A stretch of 64,000 nt of DNA from Vibrio jasicida CAIM 1864 = LMG 25398 (GTDB taxonomy: Bacteria > Pseudomonadota > Gammaproteobacteria > Enterobacterales > Vibrionaceae). The stretch covers positions 1 to 64,000 of the forward strand of contig NZ_BAOG01000039.1 in NCBI RefSeq assembly GCF_000400365.1. Direction: 5' to 3'. Shown here in pieces: positions 17,270 to 26,948 of the stretch (positions within the stretch are counted from its first letter, which is position 1; each line of letters starts with the position of its first letter). Under the pieces are notes generated by a model that did not search any database, was not told the origin of the DNA, and saw nothing but the letters and a program-made list of their open reading frames with translations. The position numbers were made by a program, and so were the translations under genes.

Positions 17270-19726
17270 TTAAGTGTTTACAGGGGTTAACAATCTTTTC
17301 AATAAACTCATCACCACTAAGGCTAGAACAGCAAACGTACCCAGAGGCAAAGCTATCCACAATTCTGGGTGGATCTGTGGGTTCAGATCAAAGCCATATT
17401 TCATCACAGCAGCGACACAAAGCTCTGCAGCTATGACGGCTACACCACTCGCAACAACGGCCATGATCCCATACTCCGCCCACAACGTAGTGTTGATCCG
17501 TTTTTTACTTGTTCCTAAGGTACGATACAAGCGAATTTCTTGCTGTCGTTGAGAGAGGCTCAGCCTTAACAGCGTAAAGATCAGTAATAAACCAGCAACA
17601 ACACCCAATAGAGCAAGAATAGTAATAGCAGAGACGATTTGTTGTACGAGTTCTTGTATCTTGTCTCCCATCGTACGAATATCAAGAACCGAAACCGTTG
17701 GATGAGCGCGAGACATTGAAGTTAGTAACGAATCATCATCTTCACTAATACGATAACTGATCAAATAGGAGCCAGGTAAGCTAGCCATGACATCCGAAGA
17801 AAAAATGAAGTAGAAATTGGGCTTCATATCTCGCCATTCTACATGTCGGATACTATCAACCGTTGCATCGAAATTCTGGCTGTTAATCACAAAGCGAAGT
17901 GTATCACCCAGCCCTATCCCTAAGTCCTCTGCAACTTTAGCTTCGACTGAGACGCTGTCCTTATTCGTCCACTCACCAGAAAGCACTTCGTTGTATTCAG
18001 GTAACACATCGCCCCATGTCAGGTTGAGTTCACGACGAATCGCATCAGACCCTTCGCCTTGATACTCGATTTCCTTAACGTTCTCGCCATTAATTTCGGT
18101 CAATCTACCACGAATAATTGGGAACGCTTGTGACCGTGTCACTTGGTTTTTATCTAACGTTTCCAGATAGCTATCTAACTCATAGTCCGCAATATTTAAA
18201 GCAAATACATTCGGGGCATCAGCTGGAAGAGTCCTCGCCCAGTCAGCCAGAATATCGCTACGCACCAACCAGATAATAGAAAGCAACATTAGAGATAAAG
18301 ATAATGCACCAAACTGAAGTCCACTCGTAAGCGGCGTTCTGTTGATACGACTTAAAGCCAGTTTCATTGCAGGGCGTGTTGATAGACGTGCAAATAATTT
18401 GGTGAGTCCAACGCTCACCGCCGCCAACACAATAAATAATTTCGCAATACCAGCTAAGACTATCCACACCAACGTGTTATTGGCATAAATAACCAATAGA
18501 GGAACCACTGGGACCAAAACTAACAACATACGCTTCCATGAACGTTTTGCAGTCCCTTGCTGGAGCACTTCTAAGGCGGGAGTTTTGATAAGGCCAAGTA
18601 GTGGAATCCCAAGTGCAGGCACCGTGATCAATATGGCAGAGGCGACAGACACAAGTATTGGTGTGACGCCGTAACTAGGTAATGGATTTGGCAGCAAGTC
18701 TTTCAGTGGGATTCGCAATAGGTACTCTAACCCACTGCCAAGCAAGATGCCGACGACACTTGCACTCACCAACAGAATCGTAACCTGTATTAAAAGCCAT
18801 TTTTCGATCCAGCGACGACTTGCCCCTAAGCTCTTTAACATCGCAATAGTTTGCGTACGGCTGTTCACGTAACTTTGACACGTTAATACTAATGTAGTTG
18901 CCGCCATTATGATGACAATAGCAACGGTAAGAGATAAGTATTGAGTCGTGCGGTCGAATACTTCATTACTGCGACTTGCGGTGTCTTGTGTTCGCCAACG
19001 GTCACTGGGTGAAAGCTGGGTGCTGTCTTGCAATTTAGTAAGAGTCGCGTCGTCACCTTTCAGAAACAATCGGTATTGTACTCGACTACCAACTTGTATT
19101 GCGCCCGTTTTGACCACGTCTGACGAACTTATGTAGGCGGAAGGCATTTGTTGGAAAGGATTAAAACTCAGCCCCGGTTCCATTAATACAGCGCCTGAAA
19201 CCGTAAAATCAGCATCGCCTATCGTGACAATGTCACCTTTACTCACTTCTAGCTGGGCCATAATACGTTCATCAAGCCACAGTTGGTTCTGCGTTACATG
19301 ACCTGACTCATTACTATCCAGTACTAGGTCACCCATAAGTGGGTAGTTTTCATCAACCGCCCTTACGGTAATCAACTGCATCCCATTCTCACTAAAAGCC
19401 ATGGTCGCAAACCGCGTCATAGTTGAACGTTCAAGCGCTTGTGTGCTCGCTAGAAGCGGTTCTGGGATCGGATTGGCAGAGACAAAAACAGCGTCAGCAG
19501 TTAACGCATCCTTACCTTGTTTAATGATCACCTGCTCCATTCGCTCCGCCAGCGCCGATAATGCGAAAATGCTAGCGATCACCAATACCAATGCCACACT
19601 GATGGGCCATAAGTTACCTTGGCGTATTTCACCTAAACTCCAGCGGATAAGACTCTTATTTGGTGATTGTTTAGGGTTAACGTGCCCTTGGTCGGAACCT
19701 TGTTCGCTTGAAGAAATTACGGACAT
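17270..19726 (-). CDS. ybbP: ABC transporter permease of the YbbP/FtsX-MacB type
   Basis: An 818-residue inner-membrane protein with two FtsX permease domains, partner of the adjacent YbbA ATPase. One hydrophobic segment lies near residue 40, a large periplasmic region follows, then several helices (about 265-480), a second periplasmic region, and a C-terminal helix block (about 690-810). The type VII-like architecture suggests mechanotransmission or lipoprotein/lipid handling rather than ordinary import. The length matches the E. coli homologue (804). It overlaps ybbA by 10 bases, so the pair is an operon. The substrate is unknown; linkage to tesA is conserved in enterobacteria. Confidence 0.9.
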   Translation of the reverse strand: MSVISSSEQGSDQGHVNPKQSPNKSLIRWSLGEIRQGNLWPISVALVLVIASIFALSALAERMEQVIIKQGKDALTADAVFVSANPIPEPLLASTQALERSTMTRFATMAFSENGMQLITVRAVDENYPLMGDLVLDSNESGHVTQNQLWLDERIMAQLEVSKGDIVTIGDADFTVSGAVLMEPGLSFNPFQQMPSAYISSSDVVKTGAIQVGSRVQYRLFLKGDDATLTKLQDSTQLSPSDRWRTQDTASRSNEVFDRTTQYLSLTVAIVIIMAATTLVLTCQSYVNSRTQTIAMLKSLGASRRWIEKWLLIQVTILLVSASVVGILLGSGLEYLLRIPLKDLLPNPLPSYGVTPILVSVASAILITVPALGIPLLGLIKTPALEVLQQGTAKRSWKRMLLVLVPVVPLLVIYANNTLVWIVLAGIAKLFIVLAAVSVGLTKLFARLSTRPAMKLALSRINRTPLTSGLQFGALSLSLMLLSIIWLVRSDILADWARTLPADAPNVFALNIADYELDSYLETLDKNQVTRSQAFPIIRGRLTEINGENVKEIEYQGEGSDAIRRELNLTWGDVLPEYNEVLSGEWTNKDSVSVEAKVAEDLGIGLGDTLRFVINSQNFDATVDSIRHVEWRDMKPNFYFIFSSDVMASLPGSYLISYRISEDDDSLLTSMSRAHPTVSVLDIRTMGDKIQELVQQIVSAITILALLGVVAGLLLIFTLLRLSLSQRQQEIRLYRTLGTSKKRINTTLWAEYGIMAVVASGVAVIAAELCVAAVMKYGFDLNPQIHPELWIALPLGTFAVLALVVMSLLKRLLTPVNT

Positions 19727-20418
19727 GCCACCTCCTCTATCATTTCACCCGCTTCCATTCGATAAACGCGGTCACAACGGCTTGCTAAATGACTGTCGTG
19801 GGTGACAAGAATCAAGGTCGTTCCATGTTGCTCGTTGAGGTCGAATAACAGCTCGATGACTTTCTCTGCGGTTTGATGGTCTAGGTTACCAGTTGGTTCG
19901 TCAGCAAATAACAACTCCGGCTGGGTCATAAACGCTCTTGCAAGTGCGACGCGTTGTTGCTCACCCCCTGATAGTTGGCTCGGTAAGTGGTCAAGTCGCT
20001 TTTCCAAACCAACAGCGGTTAACAATTCAGTCGCTCTTGCATCATTCTCAGCCTCACCACGTAGGAGACAAGGAAGAGTGACATTACGCAACGCGCTGAG
20101 ACTTGGGATAAGAAGAAAGCTTTGAAATACGAACCCCAACGAATCTGCTCGGATTTTAGCGCGAGCTTCATCGTCCAATTTGGAAAGCTCATGCCCTAAT
20201 AATGTAATTTCACCCGATGTTGGAGTATCTAGGCCAGCAAGCAGTGTCATCAGCGTCGATTTACCCGCTCCCGACGTACCTACGATGGCGATTTTTTCTC
20301 CCTTTCTAATGTCGACGTTTACATTTTTAAGGATTGTTAATTGTTCTTGATTAGTAGAAACTTGTTTAGAAACCAAATTCGCTTGAACAATAGGTGCTTT
20401 AAGTACAGGTGTTTGCAT
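19717..20418 (-). CDS. ybbA: ABC transporter ATP-binding protein YbbA
   Basis: A 233-residue ATPase of the LolD/MacB class. Walker A is GTSGAGKST (near residue 48), the ABC signature is [14 protein letters not shown], Walker B is ELLFADEP, and the switch histidine is in LVTHDSHLA. It closely resembles E. coli YbbA. Its ATG overlaps the tesA ATG on the opposite strand by two bases (the shared CATG), so its promoter must lie inside tesA. No alternative in-frame start is available before Walker A except non-ATG codons. It works with YbbP, encoded downstream. Confidence 0.93.
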   Translation of the reverse strand: MQTPVLKAPIVQANLVSKQVSTNQEQLTILKNVNVDIRKGEKIAIVGTSGAGKSTLMTLLAGLDTPTSGEITLLGHELSKLDDEARAKIRADSLGFVFQSFLLIPSLSALRNVTLPCLLRGEAENDARATELLTAVGLEKRLDHLPSQLSGGEQQRVALARAFMTQPELLFADEPTGNLDHQTAEKVIELLFDLNEQHGTTLILVTHDSHLASRCDRVYRMEAGEMIEEVACP

Positions 20419-21019
20419 GATTCGTATACTTTCCTTAGTTCTCTTTCTTAGTCTTTCCGCAACCGCTATGGCGAGCGAAAAGCTTCTTGTATTGGGCGAC
20501 AGTCTGAGCGCTGGCTATCAAATGCCGATCGAGGAGAGTTGGCCTAGCTTACTCCCAGACGCGTTATTAGAACATGGCCAAGATGTAAAAGTTGTTAACG
20601 GCAGTATCTCTGGTGACACCACGGGAAACGGCTTGGCCCGCTTACCCCAGTTATTGAAGCAACACTCTCCTGACGTTGTACTCATCGAGCTAGGCGCTAA
20701 TGACGGACTTCGAGGCTTCCCACCTAAGCTTATTACGTCGAACCTATCGAAAATGATTACCATGATCAAAGATTCTGGTGCGAATGTGATCATGATGCAA
20801 ATCCGTGTACCGCCTAATTACGGTAAACGCTACAGTGACATGTTCTACGATATCTACCCTAAGCTCGCAGAACATCAACAAGTTGAGTTGATGCCTTTCT
20901 TCCTAGAGCACGTAATCATCAAACCAGAATGGATGATGTCCGACGGCCTACACCCTAAACCAGAGGCACAGCCTTTTATTGCCGACTTTGTCGCGGAAGA
21001 ATTGGTTAAACATCTCTAA
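20417..21019 (+). CDS. tesA: Periplasmic thioesterase/lysophospholipase L1 (TesA)
   Basis: A 200-residue SGNH hydrolase that cleaves acyl-CoA, lysophospholipids and aryl esters. An N-terminal signal peptide ends near ATAMA. The catalytic Ser29 lies in GDSLSAGY, Gly and Asn are in NGSISGDT and GANDGL, and Asp and His are in SDGLHPKP. The start codon lies head to head with ybbA, so the promoter must be within ybbA. It is followed by fabV after 83 bases on the same strand. Overall length and motif order match E. coli TesA (208). Confidence 0.95.
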   Translation: MIRILSLVLFLSLSATAMASEKLLVLGDSLSAGYQMPIEESWPSLLPDALLEHGQDVKVVNGSISGDTTGNGLARLPQLLKQHSPDVVLIELGANDGLRGFPPKLITSNLSKMITMIKDSGANVIMMQIRVPPNYGKRYSDMFYDIYPKLAEHQQVELMPFFLEHVIIKPEWMMSDGLHPKPEAQPFIADFVAEELVKHL

Positions 21020-21102
21020 TTTTACTGGTCTAGCTCAATAAGTTTTACCTAACTTTACGTTACTCTTATCTGAATCTTATTCACCAAGGTCACATAATAA
21101 AA

Positions 21103-22302
21103 ATGCAAATAGAACCGTTAATTCAAGGTGTTGTAGCTCGTTCGTCGCATCCATATGGTTGCCGTGCTTCCATCAAAGAGCAAATTGATTTCGTAAAACA
21201 AGCGCCACAAATCAAAAAAGGCCCAAAGCGGGTTTTGATCATTGGTGCTTCCTCCGGCTTTGGATTGGCCGCTCGTATCGCCCTAACCTTTGGTGGCGCA
21301 GAAGCTGACACAATTGGCGTATCTTTTGAACGCGGCCCGTCAGACAAAGGGGTTGGTAGCGCAGGTTGGTACAACAATATCTTTTTTAAAGAAGAAGCAA
21401 TACATCATGGCCGTACAGCCATCAACATCGTTGGTGATGCCTTTTCGGATACAGTCCGTAATCAAGTGATTGAAGCGATTGAAACCTACTTTGAAGGTGA
21501 AGTTGACTTAGTTATTTACAGCTTGGCTACGGGTGTTCGCCCTATGCCGAATTCAGAAGAGTTTTGGCGCAGTGTCATCAAACCTATCGGCGAGTCAGTC
21601 ACTGGCGCTTCAATTATGCTAGAGAACGATCAATGGGTTGAATCGTCGCTTGAACCAGCAACCGAAGAAGAAGCGGCAGCGACCATCAAAGTCATGGGCG
21701 GTGATGACTGGGAAAGTTGGATTGATGCTTTAATCAACTCAGAATCGGTCGCTGACGGCTGTAAAACCATTGCTTTCTCTTACATGGGCCCAGAAGTAAC
21801 TCACCCTATCTACCTTGACGGTACGTTGGGCCGAGCAAAGGTAGACTTACACCAAACCAGCCATTCGTTGAATTTGAAAATGGCTAACTTCGGCGGTAGC
21901 GCTCACGCGACGGTGTGTAAAGCTTTGGTGACCAAAGCGAGTGTATTCATACCGGCGTTGAGCCCTTATCTACTAGCGCTTTATCGCGTGATGAAAGAGA
22001 AAGGTACACACGAACGATGTATTGAGCAAATGCAACGTTTATTCACAACTAAGCTGTATGACCAAGAAAAAGTACCCGTCGATGGTGAACGCTTGATCCG
22101 TATTGATGATCTTGAGTTAGATCCACAAGTTCAACAAGAGGTCTCTGCCATCCTTGAACAAATGAACGCAGACAATTTTAAAGAGCTTGGCGATTATGAA
22201 GGCTTCAAAGATGAGTTCATGAAGCTGAACGGGTTTAACTTTGAAGGCGTGGATTACTCACAAGACATCTCTTTAAAAACATTAAAAGCACTCAAGCCGT
22301 AG
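21103..22302 (+). CDS. fabV: Enoyl-ACP reductase FabV (trans-2-enoyl-CoA reductase)
   Basis: A 399-residue NADH-dependent reductase of the last step of fatty acid elongation, the class first described in V. cholerae and known for triclosan tolerance. The NADH-binding motif GASSGFG is at residues 48-54. The catalytic pair is Tyr237 and Lys246 (YLDGTLGRAK), matching the family Y-x8-K spacing, unlike the Y-x6-K of FabI. Vibrios may hold more than one FabV, and the N terminus here (MQIEPLIQGVVARSSHPYGC) differs from the best-known copy, so it may be a paralogue. A strong terminator follows. Confidence 0.93.
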   Translation: MQIEPLIQGVVARSSHPYGCRASIKEQIDFVKQAPQIKKGPKRVLIIGASSGFGLAARIALTFGGAEADTIGVSFERGPSDKGVGSAGWYNNIFFKEEAIHHGRTAINIVGDAFSDTVRNQVIEAIETYFEGEVDLVIYSLATGVRPMPNSEEFWRSVIKPIGESVTGASIMLENDQWVESSLEPATEEEAAATIKVMGGDDWESWIDALINSESVADGCKTIAFSYMGPEVTHPIYLDGTLGRAKVDLHQTSHSLNLKMANFGGSAHATVCKALVTKASVFIPALSPYLLALYRVMKEKGTHERCIEQMQRLFTTKLYDQEKVPVDGERLIRIDDLELDPQVQQEVSAILEQMNADNFKELGDYEGFKDEFMKLNGFNFEGVDYSQDISLKTLKALKP

Positions 22303-22343
22303 CCAACAGCTTGTCTCATAGGTGAGATAGTGCCAAGTAATTC

Positions 22344-22375
22344 AAAGTCCTGAACGGTTTTCAGGACTTTTTTTT
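22344..22375 (+). terminator. Terminator of fabV
   Basis: Arms AAAGTCCTGA / TCAGGACTTT with a short loop are followed by eight T. It lies 42 bases past the fabV stop. Confidence 0.9.
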
Positions 22376-22492
22376 GTTTCGAAATCTCCCACCCCTATAC
22401 TTAATCTTAACGAGTGGTTAAATAGCAGCCTCAACACAAGAATAAAAACAAACCTCCATTCACAGGAAGTGAACGTTCGGGAAGGATACCTT

Positions 22493-24403
22493 ATGGGAAC
22501 ATTGCAAACTTTAGATTATAAGATCCCGGATTCCATGCAGAAAAGTTGGCAAAACATCGTCAACCTTCTCGCACAAATTGCTAATGTTCCGACCACGCTC
22601 ATCATGCGCATCCACCCTAACCATATCGAAGTCAACACCACCAGCGAGACACAAAATAACCCTTACAAAGTCGGTGATAAAGAAGGACTTGGACACGGCC
22701 TCTATTGCGAACATGTCATTGAACACAAAAGGGAGCTCATGGTACCCAACGCTTTGCTCGATGACGAATGGAAAAATAATCCTGATATTAAGCTTGGTAT
22801 GATTTCTTACTGCGGCTTGCCCCTTTACTGGCCAAATGGGGAAACATTTGGAACGATCTGCATGCTCGACTCCAAAGAAAATCAATACAACGCAACTTAT
22901 CGGCAGCTTTTAAATACTTTCAAAGAGTCCATCGAAGCGCAGCTTGCGGTGGTTTTTCAACAACACAAGCTGATGAGACTAAACAGTGAACTTAAAAACC
23001 GAGTCGAAACTCGGACCACTGACCTAGCACAACTCAGCTATTCCTTAACCAAAGAAATCGACCGCCGTAAAGCCGCAGAAAAGCAAGTGAGTTACCAAAA
23101 AACACACGACCAAGGTACAGGCTTTTTAAACCGTTCCGCCTTAGAGAAAGTCCTCGATAGCACGTTAGAAACATTGAATCATGAACACGAAGCGCTTGCA
23201 GTGATTAACGTAGGATTCAGCAACGCACGAAGCATACAGACAAAATTTGGCTTTGAAGGTTTTGATGAGGTACTCAAAGAATTTCGCTTTCGCTTGGGCC
23301 ATAACGAAACCAGTTATTTTGTCACGGGTCGACCAAGCTCCAATGACCTTGTGATTGTCGTATCGGGAGAAGATGTCGAAAACAAAGTCCAGAAACTGCT
23401 AGAAGATATCACACATGTAAGTGTTGGTAATTTCTACATCGAAGATACCGAGGTCCATTTACACTCTTACATTGGGGTTGTTCAAGCGCACAGAAACAGC
23501 CATTCCAAACAACTGCTACAAAACGCTTGCTACGCGATGCTGCTCTGTAAAGAGTCAGGTGAACCCTACAGTTACTTCTGCGAAAGCCATACACAAGAAC
23601 TCAATAACCATAACCAACTAGAAAGCTACCTACTCCAAGCAGTTAGAAACGACGACTTAATGCTTTATTTTCAACCCAAAGTACTGCCCCATACTCACAA
23701 GTGGATCGGTGCAGAAGCCCTACTGCGCTGGCGTCATCCAGTATTAGGCGATGTTTCGAATGAGGCTCTCATTCATATGGCAGAACAAAATGGTTTGATA
23801 TTTGAAGTCGGTTCGTTTGTACTACGCACCGCCATCGATAAAGCTAAGCAATGGTCTGAGTTAGTGGATAACTTTAAGATTGCCGTTAACGTATCACCCA
23901 TCCAATTGCAGAACGTCAACTTTGCGGAACAAATTGAACACCTACTTGAAACCTTCCATCTGCCCGCTCACTTTCTAGAACTTGAAGTCACCGAAAGCGC
24001 TCTCATTGCTGATGAGGTTGTTGCTCGTAATACATTGAATAAACTTCACAATCTAGGTGTGACACTGTCACTAGATGATTTTGGAACAGGTTACGCGTCG
24101 TTCAGTTACCTAAAGAAATACCCGTTTGATGCGATTAAAATCGATAAAAGCTTTGTTCAGCAAATGGATAAGTCCGATGATGACCGTGCCATTATTTGTT
24201 CTATCATACACATCGCTAAAAAGTTGGAGTTACAAGTCGTCATAGAAGGCATTGAGTCCGCCCAGCAAGAACAATTTTTAATTGGTGAAGGCTGCGACAT
24301 TGGGCAAGGGTTTCTTTATGGCAAGCCTATGCCTTGTAACGAATTTGAGCAAAGTTTGTTTAATCAAAACCTCTTGGGTGGTCAATACACCTATTCTTCC
24401 TAA
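22493..24403 (+). CDS. GAF-GGDEF-EAL c-di-GMP phosphodiesterase
   Basis: A 636-residue cytoplasmic signalling protein. A GAF domain (about residues 10-155) is followed by a coiled-coil (about 160-205), a degenerate GGDEF domain (205-370) and an EAL domain (385-630). The GGDEF site reads RPSSNDL, so cyclase activity is unlikely; the domain may bind GTP as a regulator. The EAL residues look intact: EALLRW, NVSPIQL, EVTES, DDFGTGYAS, KIDKSF, EGIES and GQGFLYGKP. Start chosen at ATG 22493 with an AAGGA site, rather than a GTG 24 bases earlier. It lies alone between fabV and the ABC-class ATPase gene. Confidence 0.9.
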   Translation: MGTLQTLDYKIPDSMQKSWQNIVNLLAQIANVPTTLIMRIHPNHIEVNTTSETQNNPYKVGDKEGLGHGLYCEHVIEHKRELMVPNALLDDEWKNNPDIKLGMISYCGLPLYWPNGETFGTICMLDSKENQYNATYRQLLNTFKESIEAQLAVVFQQHKLMRLNSELKNRVETRTTDLAQLSYSLTKEIDRRKAAEKQVSYQKTHDQGTGFLNRSALEKVLDSTLETLNHEHEALAVINVGFSNARSIQTKFGFEGFDEVLKEFRFRLGHNETSYFVTGRPSSNDLVIVVSGEDVENKVQKLLEDITHVSVGNFYIEDTEVHLHSYIGVVQAHRNSHSKQLLQNACYAMLLCKESGEPYSYFCESHTQELNNHNQLESYLLQAVRNDDLMLYFQPKVLPHTHKWIGAEALLRWRHPVLGDVSNEALIHMAEQNGLIFEVGSFVLRTAIDKAKQWSELVDNFKIAVNVSPIQLQNVNFAEQIEHLLETFHLPAHFLELEVTESALIADEVVARNTLNKLHNLGVTLSLDDFGTGYASFSYLKKYPFDAIKIDKSFVQQMDKSDDDRAIICSIIHIAKKLELQVVIEGIESAQQEQFLIGEGCDIGQGFLYGKPMPCNEFEQSLFNQNLLGGQYTYSS

Positions 24404-24475
24404 GCATTTGCTTTACTCTGCTTGCGGTGGTTTCTATAATCGCCGCCCGCTTCCAATAAAAAGGCCAATATCTTC

Positions 24476-26131
24476 ATGGATCAGTTGACTGCCACGCTAA
24501 AAAAAATCGAAAAGCAGAACTACCGCGCTTACCAGCAAATCAAGGGTCAATACGACTTCGATGATTTCAATCTGTACATTGATCATGTACAAGGCGACCC
24601 ATACGCTTCTGCTTCTCGCTTGCGTGCAACTCGTGCTTGGTCACTCACTGGCCTTGAATGGCTAAAAGATGAATCTCCAGCTTTCCAACGCGCAGCGCGT
24701 GATTTCATTGCACGCAGCTTTGAGCAATTTGCGAAACAAGAGAATACGGTAACTATCTCGCTAAGCGGCCAGACCGTGCTAGACAACACGGCAGTCCTTT
24801 TTACTGAAGAAGGTATTGAATTACGTTTCCGCGTAAACCTTCCTGCGGAAGGACGTCAAGTGCTTGGTAAAAAAGCCAATAACATTCTGACTTTCCATCT
24901 ACCAAAATTCATCCGCCGTGCAACGCTGGAACGTGAGCTAGACAAAGAAGCCTTGTTAGAACACTGCCAAGTGGTGGAAGATCAAGCGGCGCTGCGTGAA
25001 CAATTGGAAGTGAACAATCTCGTAGCTTTCGTTGCGAATGGAAGCATTCTTCCTCGTATCGCAGGTAACTGCGATCTACCAATGAAAGAAGCGGTCGAAT
25101 TCAAAGCCCCTGAAAACCTTCAAGTTACACTCCACGCCCCTAACAAAGGCTACGTAACAGGCCTAGGTATTCCAAAAGGCATTACATTGATCGTTGGTGG
25201 TGGCTTCCATGGTAAATCAACGTTATTGAATGCAATTGAGCGTTCTATTTACGACCACATTCCAGGTGATGGCCGTGAGTACATTGTTACCGATGCAAAC
25301 GCGATGAAGATTCGTGCAGAAGACGGCCGTTGTGTTCATCACTTGAACTTGTCGAACTACATCAACCACTTACCAATGAGCAAAGATACCGCCGACTTTT
25401 CTACTCAAGATGCATCTGGCTCAACCTCTCAAGCCGCTTGGTTGCAAGAGTCAATTGAAGCCGGTGCAAGCTCACTGCTTATTGATGAAGATACGTCAGC
25501 GACTAACTTTATGATCCGTGATGAGCGTATGCAGGCATTGGTTGCAAAAGGTGATGAGCCAATTACTCCCCTTGTGGATCGTATTGGCCAATTACGTAAT
25601 GAGCTGCAGATATCAACCATTATTGTTATGGGGGGATCTGGTGATTACTTAGACGTTGCAGACACCGTCATTCAAATGCACGATTACCAAGCGGTTAACG
25701 TGACAGAAAAAGCCAAACAAGTGATAGCTCAGCACCCTACTCAGCGTCATAACGAATCTGAAGAGCCTCTGCAAACGTTCCGTCCGCGTGCACTTAATCG
25801 TGTCGCGTTAATGAACATTTTGATGGATGGCAAATTCCGCGTAAATGCAAAAGGCAAAGATTCACTTCGCTTCGGTAAAGAGTTCGCTGATTTAAGTGCT
25901 TTGGAGCAACTAGAATCCGCGGATGAAGTGAACACCATTGGCTGGCTGTGGTTCCAGTTAGCGCAACTTCCAGGTTGGTGTAACAACCCTGCGAAAGAGA
26001 TTGATGACATGCTAGTTGGCGAATGGCACGCAAACTTACCTAAGCAAGGCGATCTGGCTAAGCCACGTACACTTGACGTAATGGCAGCGTTAAACCGCAT
26101 GCGTAAATCTCAGTTTAAGCCAACCAACTGA
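24476..26131 (+). CDS. ABC-class P-loop ATPase (PF09818 family)
   Basis: A 551-residue protein of the predicted ABC-class ATPase family, whose cellular role is poorly known. The N-terminal half forms a family-specific domain (RATRAWSLTGLEWL, HLPKFIRR). The P-loop GGGFHGKST lies near residue 240. A signature-like ASGSTSQAAW and the Walker B LLIDEDTSATNFM follow, then an H-loop-like IIVMGGSGDYLDVAD. It lacks membrane segments and a permease partner, so it is not a transporter. It is monocistronic, with its own terminator. Confidence 0.85.
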   Translation: MDQLTATLKKIEKQNYRAYQQIKGQYDFDDFNLYIDHVQGDPYASASRLRATRAWSLTGLEWLKDESPAFQRAARDFIARSFEQFAKQENTVTISLSGQTVLDNTAVLFTEEGIELRFRVNLPAEGRQVLGKKANNILTFHLPKFIRRATLERELDKEALLEHCQVVEDQAALREQLEVNNLVAFVANGSILPRIAGNCDLPMKEAVEFKAPENLQVTLHAPNKGYVTGLGIPKGITLIVGGGFHGKSTLLNAIERSIYDHIPGDGREYIVTDANAMKIRAEDGRCVHHLNLSNYINHLPMSKDTADFSTQDASGSTSQAAWLQESIEAGASSLLIDEDTSATNFMIRDERMQALVAKGDEPITPLVDRIGQLRNELQISTIIVMGGSGDYLDVADTVIQMHDYQAVNVTEKAKQVIAQHPTQRHNESEEPLQTFRPRALNRVALMNILMDGKFRVNAKGKDSLRFGKEFADLSALEQLESADEVNTIGWLWFQLAQLPGWCNNPAKEIDDMLVGEWHANLPKQGDLAKPRTLDVMAALNRMRKSQFKPTN

Positions 26132-26165
26132 TTCTATCGTTCAAGAACCTAAAGAAGAATTAAAT

Positions 26166-26193
26166 AAGGCAGCGTTTCACCGCTGCCTTTTTA
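26166..26193 (+). terminator. Terminator of the ABC-class ATPase gene
   Basis: Arms AAGGCAGCG / CGCTGCCTT are followed by TTTTT, 35 bases past the stop. It may also serve the convergent dnaJ-like gene. Confidence 0.85.
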
Positions 26194-26215
26194 TGTTCAA
26201 CTGTTTTCTAGTTAA

Positions 26216-26836
26216 CTATCCGTTTCTTAATACGTTCCACGCATCACACAGCACACGAAAGCGTTCTGCGCTGCCGTTTTCTCTATCTGGATGCCAACGC
26301 AACGCTAATTTTCGCCATTGCTTACGGATCTCCACTCTTGTCGCGTCGCGCCCTAACTCAAACAGACTCAACGCTTTGGACCTATCAATACAAGAACTGG
26401 ATGAGCCACCAATGAAGTGTTGATAGCGATTCCAAAAGTCATTCAGCAATCGGCGTACCTCTCCTTCGTTGGCTTCATAATTACTCCAGTCGAGGTAGTA
26501 TTCTCGTAACGGATTCGTCGTGTCGACAGTATGGCGCGTAGCTTCTAATGAGGACATTAACACGATGTCCATGGCTTCAACTTGCAGCCAACCTTCTGGA
26601 TATAACGTTTCTTGTAATTGATAGAGCGCATTCATCAACAAGAAGTTACGTTTGAAGAGATCTTTATCTGGAGATGAGTCTAATTGGGCAATGTAACCAT
26701 GCTCACTCAATTCATGAGCTAGAGTATGCACTTTCCAGCCTGAAGGTTTCTTTTTGAGGATTTCGAGGATCGGCCATAACAATGGATTTTCCATATCATG
26801 ATGACCACGTTGGCAAACGTCATGTTGTTCGTCCAT
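26216..26836 (-). CDS. DnaJ-related protein
   Basis: A 206-residue protein of the DnaJ-related family. An N-terminal domain (about residues 15-140, beginning NPLLWPILEILKKKP) precedes a C-terminal J domain with the required HPD triplet in ALRWHPDREN. The J domain should recruit and stimulate an Hsp70 (DnaK); the client is unknown. A serine run (GGSSSS) links the two parts. The start at 26836 has an AGAGGA site, better than the alternative Met at 26794. It lies downstream of, and on the same strand as, the Fe(II) oxygenase gene, but the terminator at 26893 separates them. Confidence 0.83.
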   Translation of the reverse strand: MDEQHDVCQRGHHDMENPLLWPILEILKKKPSGWKVHTLAHELSEHGYIAQLDSSPDKDLFKRNFLLMNALYQLQETLYPEGWLQVEAMDIVLMSSLEATRHTVDTTNPLREYYLDWSNYEANEGEVRRLLNDFWNRYQHFIGGSSSSCIDRSKALSLFELGRDATRVEIRKQWRKLALRWHPDRENGSAERFRVLCDAWNVLRNG

Positions 26837-26892
26837 GTATCCTCTTTGTTTTCTCGGTTTATTCTCTAAAGCTAGTCAATTTGTACCATAAA

Positions 26893-26929
26893 CACAAAAA
26901 GGCCGACAGTAAGAAACGGTCGGCCTTTT
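26893..26929 (-). terminator. Terminator of the Fe(II) oxygenase gene
   Basis: Arms AAAAGGCCGACC / TGTCGGCCTTTTT (minus strand) with an internal loop precede TTTTTG. It lies 20 bases past the stop. Confidence 0.85.
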
Positions 26930-26948
26930 GAACGAAGATCTCATTGAT

